The notes under the pieces are model-generated. The model searched no databases. It was not told where the DNA came from and was given only the letters and a program-made list of their open reading frames with translations. The translations under genes were made by a program, and so were the position numbers. 64,000 bases of DNA from a bacterium (lineage in GTDB: Bacteria; UBP6; UBA1177). The DNA lies in assembly GCA_017645765.1 (NCBI GenBank), contig JAGCNV010000097.1:1-64000 (forward strand). Direction: 5' to 3'. Position 1 is the stretch's first letter. The number at the start of each line of letters is the position of its first letter. This document shows, one piece after another, positions 15,192 through 24,271 of the stretch.

Positions 15192-16490
15192 AGTGATACT
15201 GTCATAAAAGTTGAAAATATTTCGAAATTTTATCAATTGGGTCTTATCAATCACGGCACTCTAGCCAAGGATCTTCAGGGATGGTGGGCAAAGATCCGCG
15301 GCAAGGAAGACCCTAATTCCCGCGTTTCGCTGCTTTCATCCGCAAAAAACAATTCCGACAACGACTTCATCTACGCCTTAAAAGATGTCTCTTTCGATGT
15401 CAAACAGGGCGAAGTTCTCGGAATCATCGGCGCGAATGGTGCCGGCAAATCGACCCTGCTCAAAATTTTGTCGCGTGTCACCTCCCCCACAAGCGGCTGC
15501 ATTAAAATCAAAGGTCGCATCGGCTCTCTCCTTGAAGTCGGAACCGGATTTCACCCGGAACTCACCGGGCGCGAGAATATCTATCTCAACGGCGCCATCC
15601 TTGGCATGAGAAAACATGAAATCGATAAAAAACTCGATGAAATCATTGACTTTTCCGGAGTCGAAAAGTTCATCGACACACCGGTGAAAAGATATTCCAG
15701 CGGAATGTATGTCCGCCTCGCATTCGCAGTTGCGGCACACCTTGACCCGGAAATTCTCGTCGTTGACGAAGTCCTCGCCGTCGGAGATGCAGATTTTCAG
15801 AAAAAATGCCTCGGAAAAATGGATGATGTCAGCAAAAAGGAAGGCAGAACAGTGCTGTTTGTGAGCCACAATATGGCGGCAGTAAGACAGTTATGCACGA
15901 GAGGAATATTGCTGAGAAACGGGGAGTTGGTGTTTAACGGAGATGTAAACGATTGTATAAACGGATATGCTCAGACAAGCATAACAAATTTAATTTCTCA
16001 TGCGTTTATAACTCCTGATATGCATGCCTCAGGTTTTTCAAATGAAATAACAATAGAGGAAGCGACTCTTTTAAACGATCCCGCTGAAATGAGTACAGAC
16101 GAACCTATAGAAATAGAACTTGTTCTGAAAAACCATTTTTCTAAAGCAACCCAATGCAGATATTCCGTAAACATATTCGATGAAACGGATATGCGAATTA
16201 TCGGCTATGTTTCGGAAGAGATTCCCATTCCTCAAAACAAAGAGACTTTTAAAGTGCGCTGCCAACTTGAAAATCACTCGTTGACCAAACGTCGCTACAA
16301 AATGAGTCTTAATGTCGGATACAAAGATTTCGGAACAAATGTAAAAAATTTTGATGTTGTCAAAGGTGGAGTTCTTACTTTTGAAATCAAATACTTAAAC
16401 AAAAAATCAAAATCGGAATACGTTTGCTGGAACCGCAATTGGGGAGCCGTGATCCATCAAGGCTGCAATATCAACGTAGAGGTTCTTTAA
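15189..16490 (+). CDS. wzt: O-antigen ABC transporter ATPase Wzt with C-terminal carbohydrate-binding domain
   Basis: Powers Wzm. The start at 15189 (MSDTVIKVENISKFY) is taken over an earlier in-frame ATG because the family begins there. Walker A GANGAGKST lies at about residues 81-89, signature YSSGMYVRLAF near 168, Walker B EILVVDEVLAVGD near 189 and the switch SHN after it. About 30 residues are inserted before the Walker A strand, as usual in this subfamily. From about residue 270 a beta-rich Wzt_C-like domain follows (ITIEEATLLND, RYSVNIFDE), which binds the chain-terminating sugar in related systems. The ATPase part has higher GC and uses different codons than the C-terminal domain, so the two parts may have different histories. 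Confidence 0.93.
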   Translation: MSDTVIKVENISKFYQLGLINHGTLAKDLQGWWAKIRGKEDPNSRVSLLSSAKNNSDNDFIYALKDVSFDVKQGEVLGIIGANGAGKSTLLKILSRVTSPTSGCIKIKGRIGSLLEVGTGFHPELTGRENIYLNGAILGMRKHEIDKKLDEIIDFSGVEKFIDTPVKRYSSGMYVRLAFAVAAHLDPEILVVDEVLAVGDADFQKKCLGKMDDVSKKEGRTVLFVSHNMAAVRQLCTRGILLRNGELVFNGDVNDCINGYAQTSITNLISHAFITPDMHASGFSNEITIEEATLLNDPAEMSTDEPIEIELVLKNHFSKATQCRYSVNIFDETDMRIIGYVSEEIPIPQNKETFKVRCQLENHSLTKRRYKMSLNVGYKDFGTNVKNFDVVKGGVLTFEIKYLNKKSKSEYVCWNRNWGAVIHQGCNINVEVL

Positions 16491-17651
16491 ATGTTCGGTA
16501 TAAAACGGAGAACAAAACATTTTTTAACAGTAATATGTAACAGTATAGGAAAATTTTTGCTGTATGCTGCACGGTTATTACCGTTGCAAAATAAAATCGT
16601 GTTTAATGCGTGGATTGGGAAAGGATTCTGTGACGAGCCTAAATATATCCTTCTTGAACTTTTAAAACAAAAAGTGAATGCCAAATATATATGGCTTGTG
16701 AATGATTTAAATGCTGAAACGCCTCCTCAAGTCAAAAAAGTAAAATATGGCTCTTGGTTGGCAAATTTTCACTACATCACCGCTAAAATATGGATTGACA
16801 ATACCAAATCTTCACCTAAACCGCAGAAGCGGCTTGGGCAATTCTATTTGCAGACATGGCACGGATGTTGGGGGCCAAAAGGTGCCGAACAAGCCGTTGA
16901 AAATCAACTTTCCAAAGAATATATTGAAGCAGCAAAACTTGATGCATCGAAAACCGACTTAATGTACATCAATAATGAATACGAAAAACAAATTTACGAA
17001 AATTCATTCTGGTATGACGGACCCGTAATAAATGCAAATTTCTCATCACTTTCAATCCTGCTTCGCACTCCAGAAGATGTTGTGACAAAAATTCGTAAAG
17101 CTTTTGATATTTCATTAGATAGAAAAATTGTAATTTATGCCCCAACATTTCGCAACGAATTTTCTGCCGAAGTATATATTTGGGATTATGAACGTATTAT
17201 CCGCGCTTTAGAAAATCGATTTGGCGGAGAATTCGTGCTTCTCGTGCGATTGCATCCTAATATTGCAACCAGAGAACTTGGTCTTAAATATTCTTCAATC
17301 ATTAAAGATGCCACTCAATACTTAGACATGTATGAACTATTGGCTGCATCCGATGTGTTGATCACTGATATTTCATCGACAATGAGCGTTATGGCTTTCG
17401 CAAAGAGACCAGTGTTTCTTTTTGCAAAGGATTTTGATGAATATGCTGTATCCGATCGTCCGCTGATTTACCCTTTAAAAAAGTTGCCTTTCACTATTTC
17501 ACGAAGTGTTGATGAACTCGAAAAATCAATTATAGAGTTTGATAAAAAGGCTTATGACTTCAAAACCGATGCGTTCATGTCGGATATAGGATTTCATGAT
17601 GACGGACATGGAGCAGAGAAAATTTGTCGGATATTATTGAGACAACTTTGA
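16491..17651 (+). CDS. CDP-glycerol glycerophosphotransferase family protein (TagB/TagF-like)
   Basis: Transfers glycerol phosphate or a related polyol phosphate onto a glycan or polymer. The 386-residue protein has FYLQTWHGCWGPKG near residue 120 (the QTWHG block), YAPTFRNEF near 220, VRLHPN near 258 and ADVLITDISSTMS near 290, all standard for the Glyphos_transf domain. It starts on the base after the wzt stop. A role in adding phospho-glycerol or a similar substituent to the locus product is inferred. The stop overlaps the next ATG by one base (TGATG). Confidence 0.88.
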   Translation: MFGIKRRTKHFLTVICNSIGKFLLYAARLLPLQNKIVFNAWIGKGFCDEPKYILLELLKQKVNAKYIWLVNDLNAETPPQVKKVKYGSWLANFHYITAKIWIDNTKSSPKPQKRLGQFYLQTWHGCWGPKGAEQAVENQLSKEYIEAAKLDASKTDLMYINNEYEKQIYENSFWYDGPVINANFSSLSILLRTPEDVVTKIRKAFDISLDRKIVIYAPTFRNEFSAEVYIWDYERIIRALENRFGGEFVLLVRLHPNIATRELGLKYSSIIKDATQYLDMYELLAASDVLITDISSTMSVMAFAKRPVFLFAKDFDEYAVSDRPLIYPLKKLPFTISRSVDELEKSIIEFDKKAYDFKTDAFMSDIGFHDDGHGAEKICRILLRQL

Positions 17652-18652
17652 TGCTTGAACCTAAAATTTCAGTAGTTATGCCTGCATACAATGCAGAAAA
17701 ATACATTGCCGAAACCATCGACAGCATTCTTTCCCAAACATTCAGCGATTTTGAGTTCATAATAATAAATGATGCTTCTACCGATTCAACACAAGAGATT
17801 ATAGAATCATACAAAGATCAACGCATTCAACTCATAAATAACGAACAAAATCAGGGCGTTGCCAAATCTTTAAATATCGGGCTTGCCGCCGCGAAAGGGA
17901 AATATATAGCTAGAATGGATGCGGATGACATTTCTTTACCACAACGTTTTCAAATTCAATTTGATTTTATGGAACAGCATCCAGATATTGATATTTGCGG
18001 AAGCTGGATGGAAACTTTCGGAAGTAAGAAGGAAATAATTAAAGTTCCATTGTCGCATGAAGATATAAGAGACAATACTTTCTTTTCTTGTGCAATTATG
18101 CATCCCTCAATAGTGTTCAAGCACAGTTTGAACCTCAGATATTCATCAGAATTTCCAAGAGCTGAAGATTATGATTTATGGTGTAAAAAAATTAACAAGT
18201 GGAAATTTGCTAACATTCCTGAAGTTTTAATGCTTTATCGCATTCACGAAAATCAAATCGGGGAAGCACACAGGAGTGAACAGGACAACAATGCAAACGA
18301 CATCCAAATAAGAAATATTAAAGATATTGGAATAAACTTAGGTGAAAGAGAGAAACAAATTTATTTAGAAATCATTAGAGGTGTTTTCAAGCCAAAAAAT
18401 AAAAGAGAATTACTTCTTACCGCAAAAATGCTTGATGAAATTTTGGTTTCCGGCATAAAACATGGATATAAACAACTTTTCCAAGACAGAATCACAAATT
18501 TTATTAAAGATTTGCAAGAACATGGCATCCAAAATAAAGCGACATCTTTAAAACTGTATTTTACAATATTCAGAAAATGGAAAATATTTAAAACTCCAAA
18601 GGCAAACCTGCGCTACATTTATCATTGTTTAAGGAATTTGTTGCACCTATAA
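17651..18652 (+). CDS. GT2 glycosyltransferase with the shared C-terminal module
   Basis: GT-A fold enzyme using nucleotide sugars. The start at 17651 is chosen because it overlaps the upstream stop as TGATG and gives the normal MLEPKISVVMPAYNAEKYI. An earlier in-frame ATG at 17624 would lie inside the previous gene. The DXD-like motif is ARMDADD near residue 90; RAEDYDLWCK near residue 177 is the ED block. The last 40 residues (TSLKLYFTIFRKWKIF then ANLRYIYHCLRN) are nearly the same as in the GT32 at 21331 and the GT2 at 22355. The donor and acceptor are not predictable. Confidence 0.88.
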   Translation: MLEPKISVVMPAYNAEKYIAETIDSILSQTFSDFEFIIINDASTDSTQEIIESYKDQRIQLINNEQNQGVAKSLNIGLAAAKGKYIARMDADDISLPQRFQIQFDFMEQHPDIDICGSWMETFGSKKEIIKVPLSHEDIRDNTFFSCAIMHPSIVFKHSLNLRYSSEFPRAEDYDLWCKKINKWKFANIPEVLMLYRIHENQIGEAHRSEQDNNANDIQIRNIKDIGINLGEREKQIYLEIIRGVFKPKNKRELLLTAKMLDEILVSGIKHGYKQLFQDRITNFIKDLQEHGIQNKATSLKLYFTIFRKWKIFKTPKANLRYIYHCLRNLLHL

Positions 18653-18710
18653 ATCACCATTTTTCTCTCGCATTTCCTGAAAAAATAAATATAATACAGT
18701 GGTTTGACTC

Positions 18711-18762
18711 GTAGAGACGTTATATTATGGCGTCTCTGAGACATATCAGGTTACGTCTCTAC
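18711..18762. repeat. Palindromic dispersed repeat (copy 1)
   Basis: GTAGAGACGT at 18711-18720 and ACGTCTCTAC at 18753-18762 are inverted arms; a further CGTCTCT at 18731-18737 pairs with the left arm over a short loop (TTATATTATGG). The other copy is at 57659-57686 and has the same inner ATATATGG-like centre. It lies between a glycosyltransferase and the AAA gene. Confidence 0.7.
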
Positions 18763-18780
18763 AAAATATCGGAGGCAATC

Positions 18781-20355
18781 ATGGGTTTTTACATCAATGC
18801 AGGTAATGAGAATTTTAAGGAAGCTTTGAATTCACAGATTTTTGTCGATAAATCTTTGATTATTCAAAAACTTTGCGGACTTATGAATACCAAACAAAAA
18901 TTTGTCTGCGTCTCGCGTCCGCGCCGTTTCGGCAAAACAACAGTCCGCGATTTAATGGTAGCATATTTTTCTAAAGGATGTGATTCCTATGAACTTCTCA
19001 AAAATCTGAAAATCGCAAAAAAGCCTTGTTTTAAAGAAAATCTAAATAAATTTAATGTAATATCGATTGATTTAGGCGCAATATTCAGTACTTCAAGAAA
19101 TAAAAACGAGATTCTTTCAAACCTCTATACCAAACTTCGGAAAGATTTCAGAAAGGAATTTACGGATGTTGAATTTGACGACAACGATTCCATCGCCGAA
19201 ATAATTGCAGAAATTTATGACCAGACAAAAAAACAGTTCATTATAATCATTGATGAATATGATGTTTTGATCAGAGAACGCGTGAATGAAACTCTTTTGA
19301 AAGAGTATCTCGAACTTTTGAACTCGCTTTTCAAGAACAACGAACTTTCCCCAGCGATAGCTTTTGCATATTTGACGGGAATCCTGCCAATAATCCGCGA
19401 CAAAGTGCAGTCAAAACTCAATGTCTTTAAAGAGTCAACTATGCTTCAGCCGTTCGGCTTGGAAGAATATTTTGGTTTCACAAAAAATGAGGTCAAAATT
19501 CTCTGTAAAGAATATAAAATGAGTTTTAAAGAATGCGAAAAATGGTATGACGGCTACAAAATTGGCAACATTGATATTTACAACCCGAATTCTGTCGTGC
19601 TTGCTATTATGGCGGGAGAATTCACCAACTATTGGCAAAAAACAGGATCTTATGAAGCTGTTTCGGACTATATAAAACTTGATTATGACGGCATAAAAAG
19701 CGATGTCGTTGATATGCTAACAGGAAAAGAAATTTCTGTAAATGTCAATAATTTCAGAAACTTGCTTTCAGAAATAAATACCAAGGATGATGTTTTTACC
19801 TACCTTATACATCTTGGATATCTGAATTACAACAAAACAACAAATTTATGCCGTATTCCAAATAAAGAAATTAAAGAAGAGTGGTATTCGGCTTTGGAAA
19901 GAGCGGACAATTTTACAAAAATTATTGATATGATTAAAGACTCAAACAAGCTTTTGTATTATACTCAAAGATGTGACACTGAAAGGGTTGCGGCAGCTTT
20001 GGATGAGGCGCATCTGGCGATTTCGAACCCGAAAAACTACAATAATGAAGCTTCTCTACAGACAGCAATACGCCTTGCTTACTTCACGGCATCTTCAAAA
20101 TACACTATAATTCAAGAACTTACGACTGGTTACGGTTTCGCCGATGTAGCATTTATTCCGCTTGATAAAAAAGATCCTGCTATAATCATTGAATTAAAAT
20201 ATGACAAGGATGCAGACACCGCGATAAAACAGATAAAAAATAAAAATTATCCGGCTGTTCTGGAAAATTACTTAGACAACCTGCTGCTTGTCGGCATAAA
20301 CTACGACAAGGAAACAAAAATTCACAAGTGTGTGATTGAGAAATATCAAAAATAA
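18781..20355 (+). CDS. AAA-ATPase-like protein with C-terminal PD-(D/E)XK nuclease-like domain
   Basis: The start at 18781 has CGGAGG before it; an in-frame ATG at 18727 is part of the palindromic repeat and is rejected. The 524-residue protein begins GFYINAGNENFKEAL then IFVDKSLIIQ and VSRPRRFGKTT (Walker A), the hallmark of the AAA-ATPase_like family (PF09820). IIIDEYDVLI is Walker B. The C-terminal part has GYGFADVAFIPLD followed by AIIIELKYDKD, the D and E-x-K of a PD-(D/E)XK fold (PF08011-like). Members of this pair are widespread in gut bacteria as large families and their function is unknown. It interrupts the glycan genes and is flanked by the repeat, so it may have been inserted. Confidence 0.85.
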   Translation: MGFYINAGNENFKEALNSQIFVDKSLIIQKLCGLMNTKQKFVCVSRPRRFGKTTVRDLMVAYFSKGCDSYELLKNLKIAKKPCFKENLNKFNVISIDLGAIFSTSRNKNEILSNLYTKLRKDFRKEFTDVEFDDNDSIAEIIAEIYDQTKKQFIIIIDEYDVLIRERVNETLLKEYLELLNSLFKNNELSPAIAFAYLTGILPIIRDKVQSKLNVFKESTMLQPFGLEEYFGFTKNEVKILCKEYKMSFKECEKWYDGYKIGNIDIYNPNSVVLAIMAGEFTNYWQKTGSYEAVSDYIKLDYDGIKSDVVDMLTGKEISVNVNNFRNLLSEINTKDDVFTYLIHLGYLNYNKTTNLCRIPNKEIKEEWYSALERADNFTKIIDMIKDSNKLLYYTQRCDTERVAAALDEAHLAISNPKNYNNEASLQTAIRLAYFTASSKYTIIQELTTGYGFADVAFIPLDKKDPAIIIELKYDKDADTAIKQIKNKNYPAVLENYLDNLLLVGINYDKETKIHKCVIEKYQK

Positions 20356-20363
20356 AGAAATTA

Positions 20364-21338
20364 ATGTCTGAACCAAAAATCTCAATAATCATTCCGGTTT
20401 ATAATGTTGAAAAATACTTGGCGGAATGCCTTGATTCCTGCATAAACCAGACTCTGGAAGATATTGAGATTATTTGCGTTGATGACGCTTCGCCTGACAA
20501 CTCAATCAAAATTCTTGGAGAATATCAGCAAAAAGACTCAAGAATCAAAGTGTTTCGGCAAGAAACAAACAAAAAACAGGGAGCCGCACGCAATAAAGGT
20601 TTAGAAGTCGCCGTTGGCGAATATATCTGGTTTGTTGACAGCGATGATTATATTGACACCAAGGCATGCCAGATCCTTTATGATGCTATTAAAGAGTTTG
20701 ATGTTGATATGCTTTGTTTCAGCGCGATGCAATTTTTAGACATAAATAAGGAGCGTAAATTTTATTATCCGAAACACTTCCAGGGAATTCAAATCAATAA
20801 GGTTTATTATCCGAAGACAAATTGGAAAGAAATCAGTTTTTATAATTTCAACGTTATAGTTCCTGGCTATTTAATAAAAAGAAATGTCATTCAGAAATTC
20901 AGATTCAGAGAAGGCGTATTTTATGAGGATCAGGATTTTACACCAATTTTATTGTTTTCCGTAAATTCATTCTGTTACATTCCTTACAACGCTTATTTCT
21001 ATAGGGTGAATCCGAATTCAACCACTCAAGTTCCTTTAACACAAAAAGTATTGGAAGACTACATCGCCGCAATCATTAATTTGTCAGAATTTGTATCGCA
21101 AAACAATATTCCTGAAAATCATTTTTTATATACTCATTTTGTACAACGCTTGGAGGGTTCTTTCTACCGCTATAAAAGTAACAGCAACTTAAATCCTCGC
21201 AATATTGATTCATTGATTGGATTGAGAAAAAAATACCAGAAAGATTTAAACAAAATTTTTCCACGACCAAAAAAATATTCTTTAGTACGCTTTATTGGTA
21301 AAGTTTGGAAAAAACTTAGAGGCAACAATAATGTCTGA
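20364..21338 (+). CDS. GT2 glycosyltransferase (paralogue of the gene at 24268)
   Basis: The 324-residue protein has a GT-A core: ISIIIPVYNVEKYLAECLDSCINQT, VDDASPDNS and YIWFVDSDDYID (DXD). The N-terminal 120 residues and the segment RFREGVFYEDQDFTPILL are nearly the same as in the protein at 24268-25191, so the two probably arose by duplication and diverged in their C-terminal halves. The C terminus is basic (RPKKYSLVRFIGKVWKKLRG), which may hold it at the membrane. It starts nine bases after the AAA gene and its end overlaps the next gene by 8 bp. Sugar specificity is unknown. Confidence 0.87.
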   Translation: MSEPKISIIIPVYNVEKYLAECLDSCINQTLEDIEIICVDDASPDNSIKILGEYQQKDSRIKVFRQETNKKQGAARNKGLEVAVGEYIWFVDSDDYIDTKACQILYDAIKEFDVDMLCFSAMQFLDINKERKFYYPKHFQGIQINKVYYPKTNWKEISFYNFNVIVPGYLIKRNVIQKFRFREGVFYEDQDFTPILLFSVNSFCYIPYNAYFYRVNPNSTTQVPLTQKVLEDYIAAIINLSEFVSQNNIPENHFLYTHFVQRLEGSFYRYKSNSNLNPRNIDSLIGLRKKYQKDLNKIFPRPKKYSLVRFIGKVWKKLRGNNNV

Positions 21339-22362
21339 TAAACAAATCCCAAAAATCATCCACTATTGCTGGTTCGGCGGAAAACAATTGCCGGAGCTGG
21401 CACAAAAATGTATTGCATCATGGAAAAAATTCTGTCCTGATTATGAAATTAAGGAATGGAATGAATTTAACTATGATGTTACCAAGAACAACTACATGAA
21501 AGAAGCTTTTGAGAACAAGCAGTGGGCTTTTGTATCTGATTATGCAAGACTTGATATTATTTATGAGAATGGCGGAATATACTTTGATATAGATGTCGAA
21601 GTAGTTAGATCATTAGACAGCTTATTAAATTTAAAAGGATTTATGGGAATTGAAAACGAAAAGACTTTAACCGGTGAAAAGTTTTGTAATACAGGACTTG
21701 GCTTTGGTGCAATTCCCGAACTCCCTATAATCAAAGAACTTCGTGACAACTATGAGCACATTCGTTTCATTAAAGAAAATGGAAGTCTGAACCAAACAAT
21801 GTGCTCTGTATTTCAAACAGAAATTCTTTTAAAAAAAGGACTTAAACTTGACAATTCCATACAAGAAATTGAAGGCTTAACTGTTTTTCCTGCAGAATAT
21901 TTTGCGCCAAAAGATTTCTTTTCCGGCAAAATAAATCTGACAGAAAACACTTATTCTATCCATCATTTTGATGCTTCGTGGGTAGAGGTAAACGACGGAC
22001 TCGGTATAATGAAAAAGGATCGACTTGATAAATGGAACATTGTCCTGACTCCCGAAGAAGAAAAAATATTATATACTGACATTTTATACAATGATTTCAA
22101 CGTAAAAACAAAACAAGACTTATATATTGCGGTCGGTATAATGGATAAAATTTTTAGTATCGGTAACAAGTATTTTGAGAATGACAATCTTTACCGAACC
22201 ATAAGTTTTGCAATTTTTAAGTTGTCAGAAGCCAGTATAAAAAACAAAGCAACATCTTTAAAATTATATTTTACCACCTTTAAAAAGTGGAGAATATTTA
22301 AAACTCCAAGAGCAAACCTGCGTTATATTTACCATTGTTTGAGGAATATGTTTCATGTCTGA
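21331..22362 (+). CDS. GT32-like glycosyltransferase (Gly_transf_sug) with the shared C-terminal module
   Basis: The start at 21331 follows AGAGG and gives MSDKQIPKIIHYCWFGG, the family N terminus; an ATG at 21295 is inside the previous gene. KCIASWKKFCPDYEIKEWNE and FVSDYARLDIIYENGGIYFDIDVEV (with the DXD) are the family blocks. The last 80 residues differ from other GT32s and end with TSLKLYFTTFKKW, RIFKTPRANLRYIYHCLRN, which match the C-terminal ends of the two GT2 enzymes at 17651 and 22355. The 8-bp overlaps on both sides suggest translational coupling. Confidence 0.87.
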   Translation: MSDKQIPKIIHYCWFGGKQLPELAQKCIASWKKFCPDYEIKEWNEFNYDVTKNNYMKEAFENKQWAFVSDYARLDIIYENGGIYFDIDVEVVRSLDSLLNLKGFMGIENEKTLTGEKFCNTGLGFGAIPELPIIKELRDNYEHIRFIKENGSLNQTMCSVFQTEILLKKGLKLDNSIQEIEGLTVFPAEYFAPKDFFSGKINLTENTYSIHHFDASWVEVNDGLGIMKKDRLDKWNIVLTPEEEKILYTDILYNDFNVKTKQDLYIAVGIMDKIFSIGNKYFENDNLYRTISFAIFKLSEASIKNKATSLKLYFTTFKKWRIFKTPRANLRYIYHCLRNMFHV

Positions 22363-23359
22363 GCCGATGATTTCGGTTGTTATGCCGGTTTACAATCAGG
22401 AAAAATATCTTAAAGAATCAATAGAAAGTATTCTCCATCAAACATTTAAGGATTTTGAATTTATAATCGTTGATGATCAATCTACTGATTCTTCGTGGCA
22501 GATAATTCAGGAATATGCAAGAAAAGACTCAAGAATTGTCGCAGTTAAAAATACCAACAAAAAAGGATGCTATCCTGCCAGAAACTGCGGAAACAGACTA
22601 GCAAAAGGAAAATATATAGCGGTAATGGATTCTGACGATATCGCCCTGCCAGAAAGGCTGCAAACACAATTCGATTTTATGGAACAAAATCACGATATTG
22701 ATATTTGCGGCAGTTGGATGAAAAATTTCGGTGCGAATGATGACATCTTGATTTTTCCGCAGTCTCATGAAGAAATCAAATCTTCTCTTTTCTTTAACTG
22801 TTGCATCGGACATCCGACTGCAATTTTCAGAAACAACAGGGAAATATTATATTCAGAAGAACGATCATGTGTCTCGGATTATGGATTGTGGTGCCAAAAA
22901 ATGAATGAGGTAAAATTTGCTAATATTCCTGGAGTGTTAGTTCTATACAGAAGACATGGAAACCAAATAAGTACTGGTAAAAAAGCGGATCAGGACAAAA
23001 ATGCGAGCGAAATCAGACTCCAAAATTTATGCAATATCGGCATAAAATTGTCAGAAGAAGAACGAAAAAATTATTGTGAATTTTTCTCTGATCAATTTTG
23101 TCCCAAAAACATTGACGAAATAGTTGATACTATAAAAATCTTTGAAAAAATATCTGCTGCCGGAAAGAATTTCGGTTACGGTGAAAAATTTCAGGAACTT
23201 ATCAAGGGTTTCCAGACTAAAATTACTAATTTGGGCATAAACAATAATGTTACTTCCCTGAAAATATATTTCACAACTTTTAGACGAATGGGATTTTTAG
23301 ACACACCGAGAGCAAACCTGCGTTATGTTTTTCATTGTCTGAGAAATATCTGGAGATAG
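22355..23359 (+). CDS. GT2 glycosyltransferase with the shared C-terminal module
   Basis: The 334-residue protein has the GT-A start ISVVMPVYNQEKYLKESIESI, IVDDQSTDSS, and YIAVMDSDDIALPERLQTQF (DXD). It is close to the GT2 at 17651 along its whole length, including DICGSWMKNFG and a later YGLWCQKMNEVKFANIPGVLVLYR. The tail TSLKIYFTTFRRM and ANLRYVFHCLRN is the shared module. It overlaps the GT32 gene by 8 bp and lies 7 bp before the fucosyltransferase. Confidence 0.87.
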   Translation: MSEPMISVVMPVYNQEKYLKESIESILHQTFKDFEFIIVDDQSTDSSWQIIQEYARKDSRIVAVKNTNKKGCYPARNCGNRLAKGKYIAVMDSDDIALPERLQTQFDFMEQNHDIDICGSWMKNFGANDDILIFPQSHEEIKSSLFFNCCIGHPTAIFRNNREILYSEERSCVSDYGLWCQKMNEVKFANIPGVLVLYRRHGNQISTGKKADQDKNASEIRLQNLCNIGIKLSEEERKNYCEFFSDQFCPKNIDEIVDTIKIFEKISAAGKNFGYGEKFQELIKGFQTKITNLGINNNVTSLKIYFTTFRRMGFLDTPRANLRYVFHCLRNIWR

Positions 23360-23365
23360 CATCGC

Positions 23366-24271
23366 ATGATAACTGTAAAACTGATAGGTGGATTAGGCAA
23401 TCAGTTATTTCAATATGCTTTCGGCACATCTTTGGCTCAGAAATTAGATCAGGGAATCGTCTATGATATTTCATGGTTTATTCATGAATCGTCAAGGGAA
23501 TTAAAACTTAATTCTTTGGGGCTTTCGCTAAAATATAAAACTCTAGGCAGCTTTTATGCAATATTGAAAAAATTGGCAATCTACAGTTCAGGACGTTCAA
23601 AACTTATAAGATTTTTTAAACCTTTACAACGATTGGAAACCGCGTATGAATTTAAAACAGCTCTTTTCAGCACAATAGTCAGAGAAAGTGATTTTGATAT
23701 GGAAAAAATCAAAAGTGACAAAAATTACTATTTTGACGGCTATTGGCAGAATCCCGAATATTTTGAGGATATTAGAAGTTTAATTTTGAGCGAGATACAC
23801 TTCCCCGAATTTCAAAATGCTCAAGATTTAAAGTTGCAAAAACAGATTTACAATGCCGAAAGTGTCGCTGTTCATATTCGCCGAGGAGACTATGCCAATG
23901 ACCTCAAAACCAACCAGTATTTCGGAACTTGTTCCTTGGAATATTACCAAAAAGCATACGAATTCATTCTCTCAAAAGTTCCAGATACCAAGTTCTTTCT
24001 TTTTAGCGACGATCCAGATTATGTTAAAACAAATTTCGGATTTTTACCAAACGCAACACTTGTTTCGGATAGTATAAGATCTGAGATAGATGAACTGAAT
24101 CTTATACATTCATGCAAGAATTTTATAATAGCAAACAGCTCTTTTTCGTGGTGGGGAGCATGGCTAAGCCAAACTCCTGAAAAAATCGTTATTGCCCCCA
24201 GACAATGGTATAAAAATCCGGAAGCGAATGGAAGATGCAAAATCGTTCCTGACAATTGGGTAAGATTATGA
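23366..24271 (+). CDS. GT11 alpha-1,2-fucosyltransferase-like enzyme
   Basis: GT11 enzymes transfer L-fucose from GDP-fucose to galactose in alpha-1,2 linkage (FutC, WbsJ, WbiQ). The 301-residue protein starts MITVKLIGGLGNQLFQYAFG, has VAVHIRRGDYAN near residue 169 (the H-x-R-R-x-D-Y donor motif), KFFLFSDDPDYVK and IIANSSFSWWGAWLS near 257; these are the four family blocks. It implies that the polysaccharide contains fucose or a related deoxysugar. No GDP-fucose synthesis genes are visible, so the precursor must be made elsewhere. It overlaps the next gene by 4 bp (ATGA). Confidence 0.92.
   Translation: MITVKLIGGLGNQLFQYAFGTSLAQKLDQGIVYDISWFIHESSRELKLNSLGLSLKYKTLGSFYAILKKLAIYSSGRSKLIRFFKPLQRLETAYEFKTALFSTIVRESDFDMEKIKSDKNYYFDGYWQNPEYFEDIRSLILSEIHFPEFQNAQDLKLQKQIYNAESVAVHIRRGDYANDLKTNQYFGTCSLEYYQKAYEFILSKVPDTKFFLFSDDPDYVKTNFGFLPNATLVSDSIRSEIDELNLIHSCKNFIIANSSFSWWGAWLSQTPEKIVIAPRQWYKNPEANGRCKIVPDNWVRL

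Noticed and set aside
15189-16490. Wzt as a two-gene fusion from separate ORFs
   Set aside because: ATPase plus C-terminal carbohydrate-binding domain is the normal Wzt architecture; only the composition differs between its parts.
18727-18780. In-frame ATG upstream of the AAA gene giving an N-terminal extension
   Set aside because: It lies in the palindromic repeat (ATGGCGTCTCT). The ATG at 18781 has CGGAGG and begins the conserved domain.
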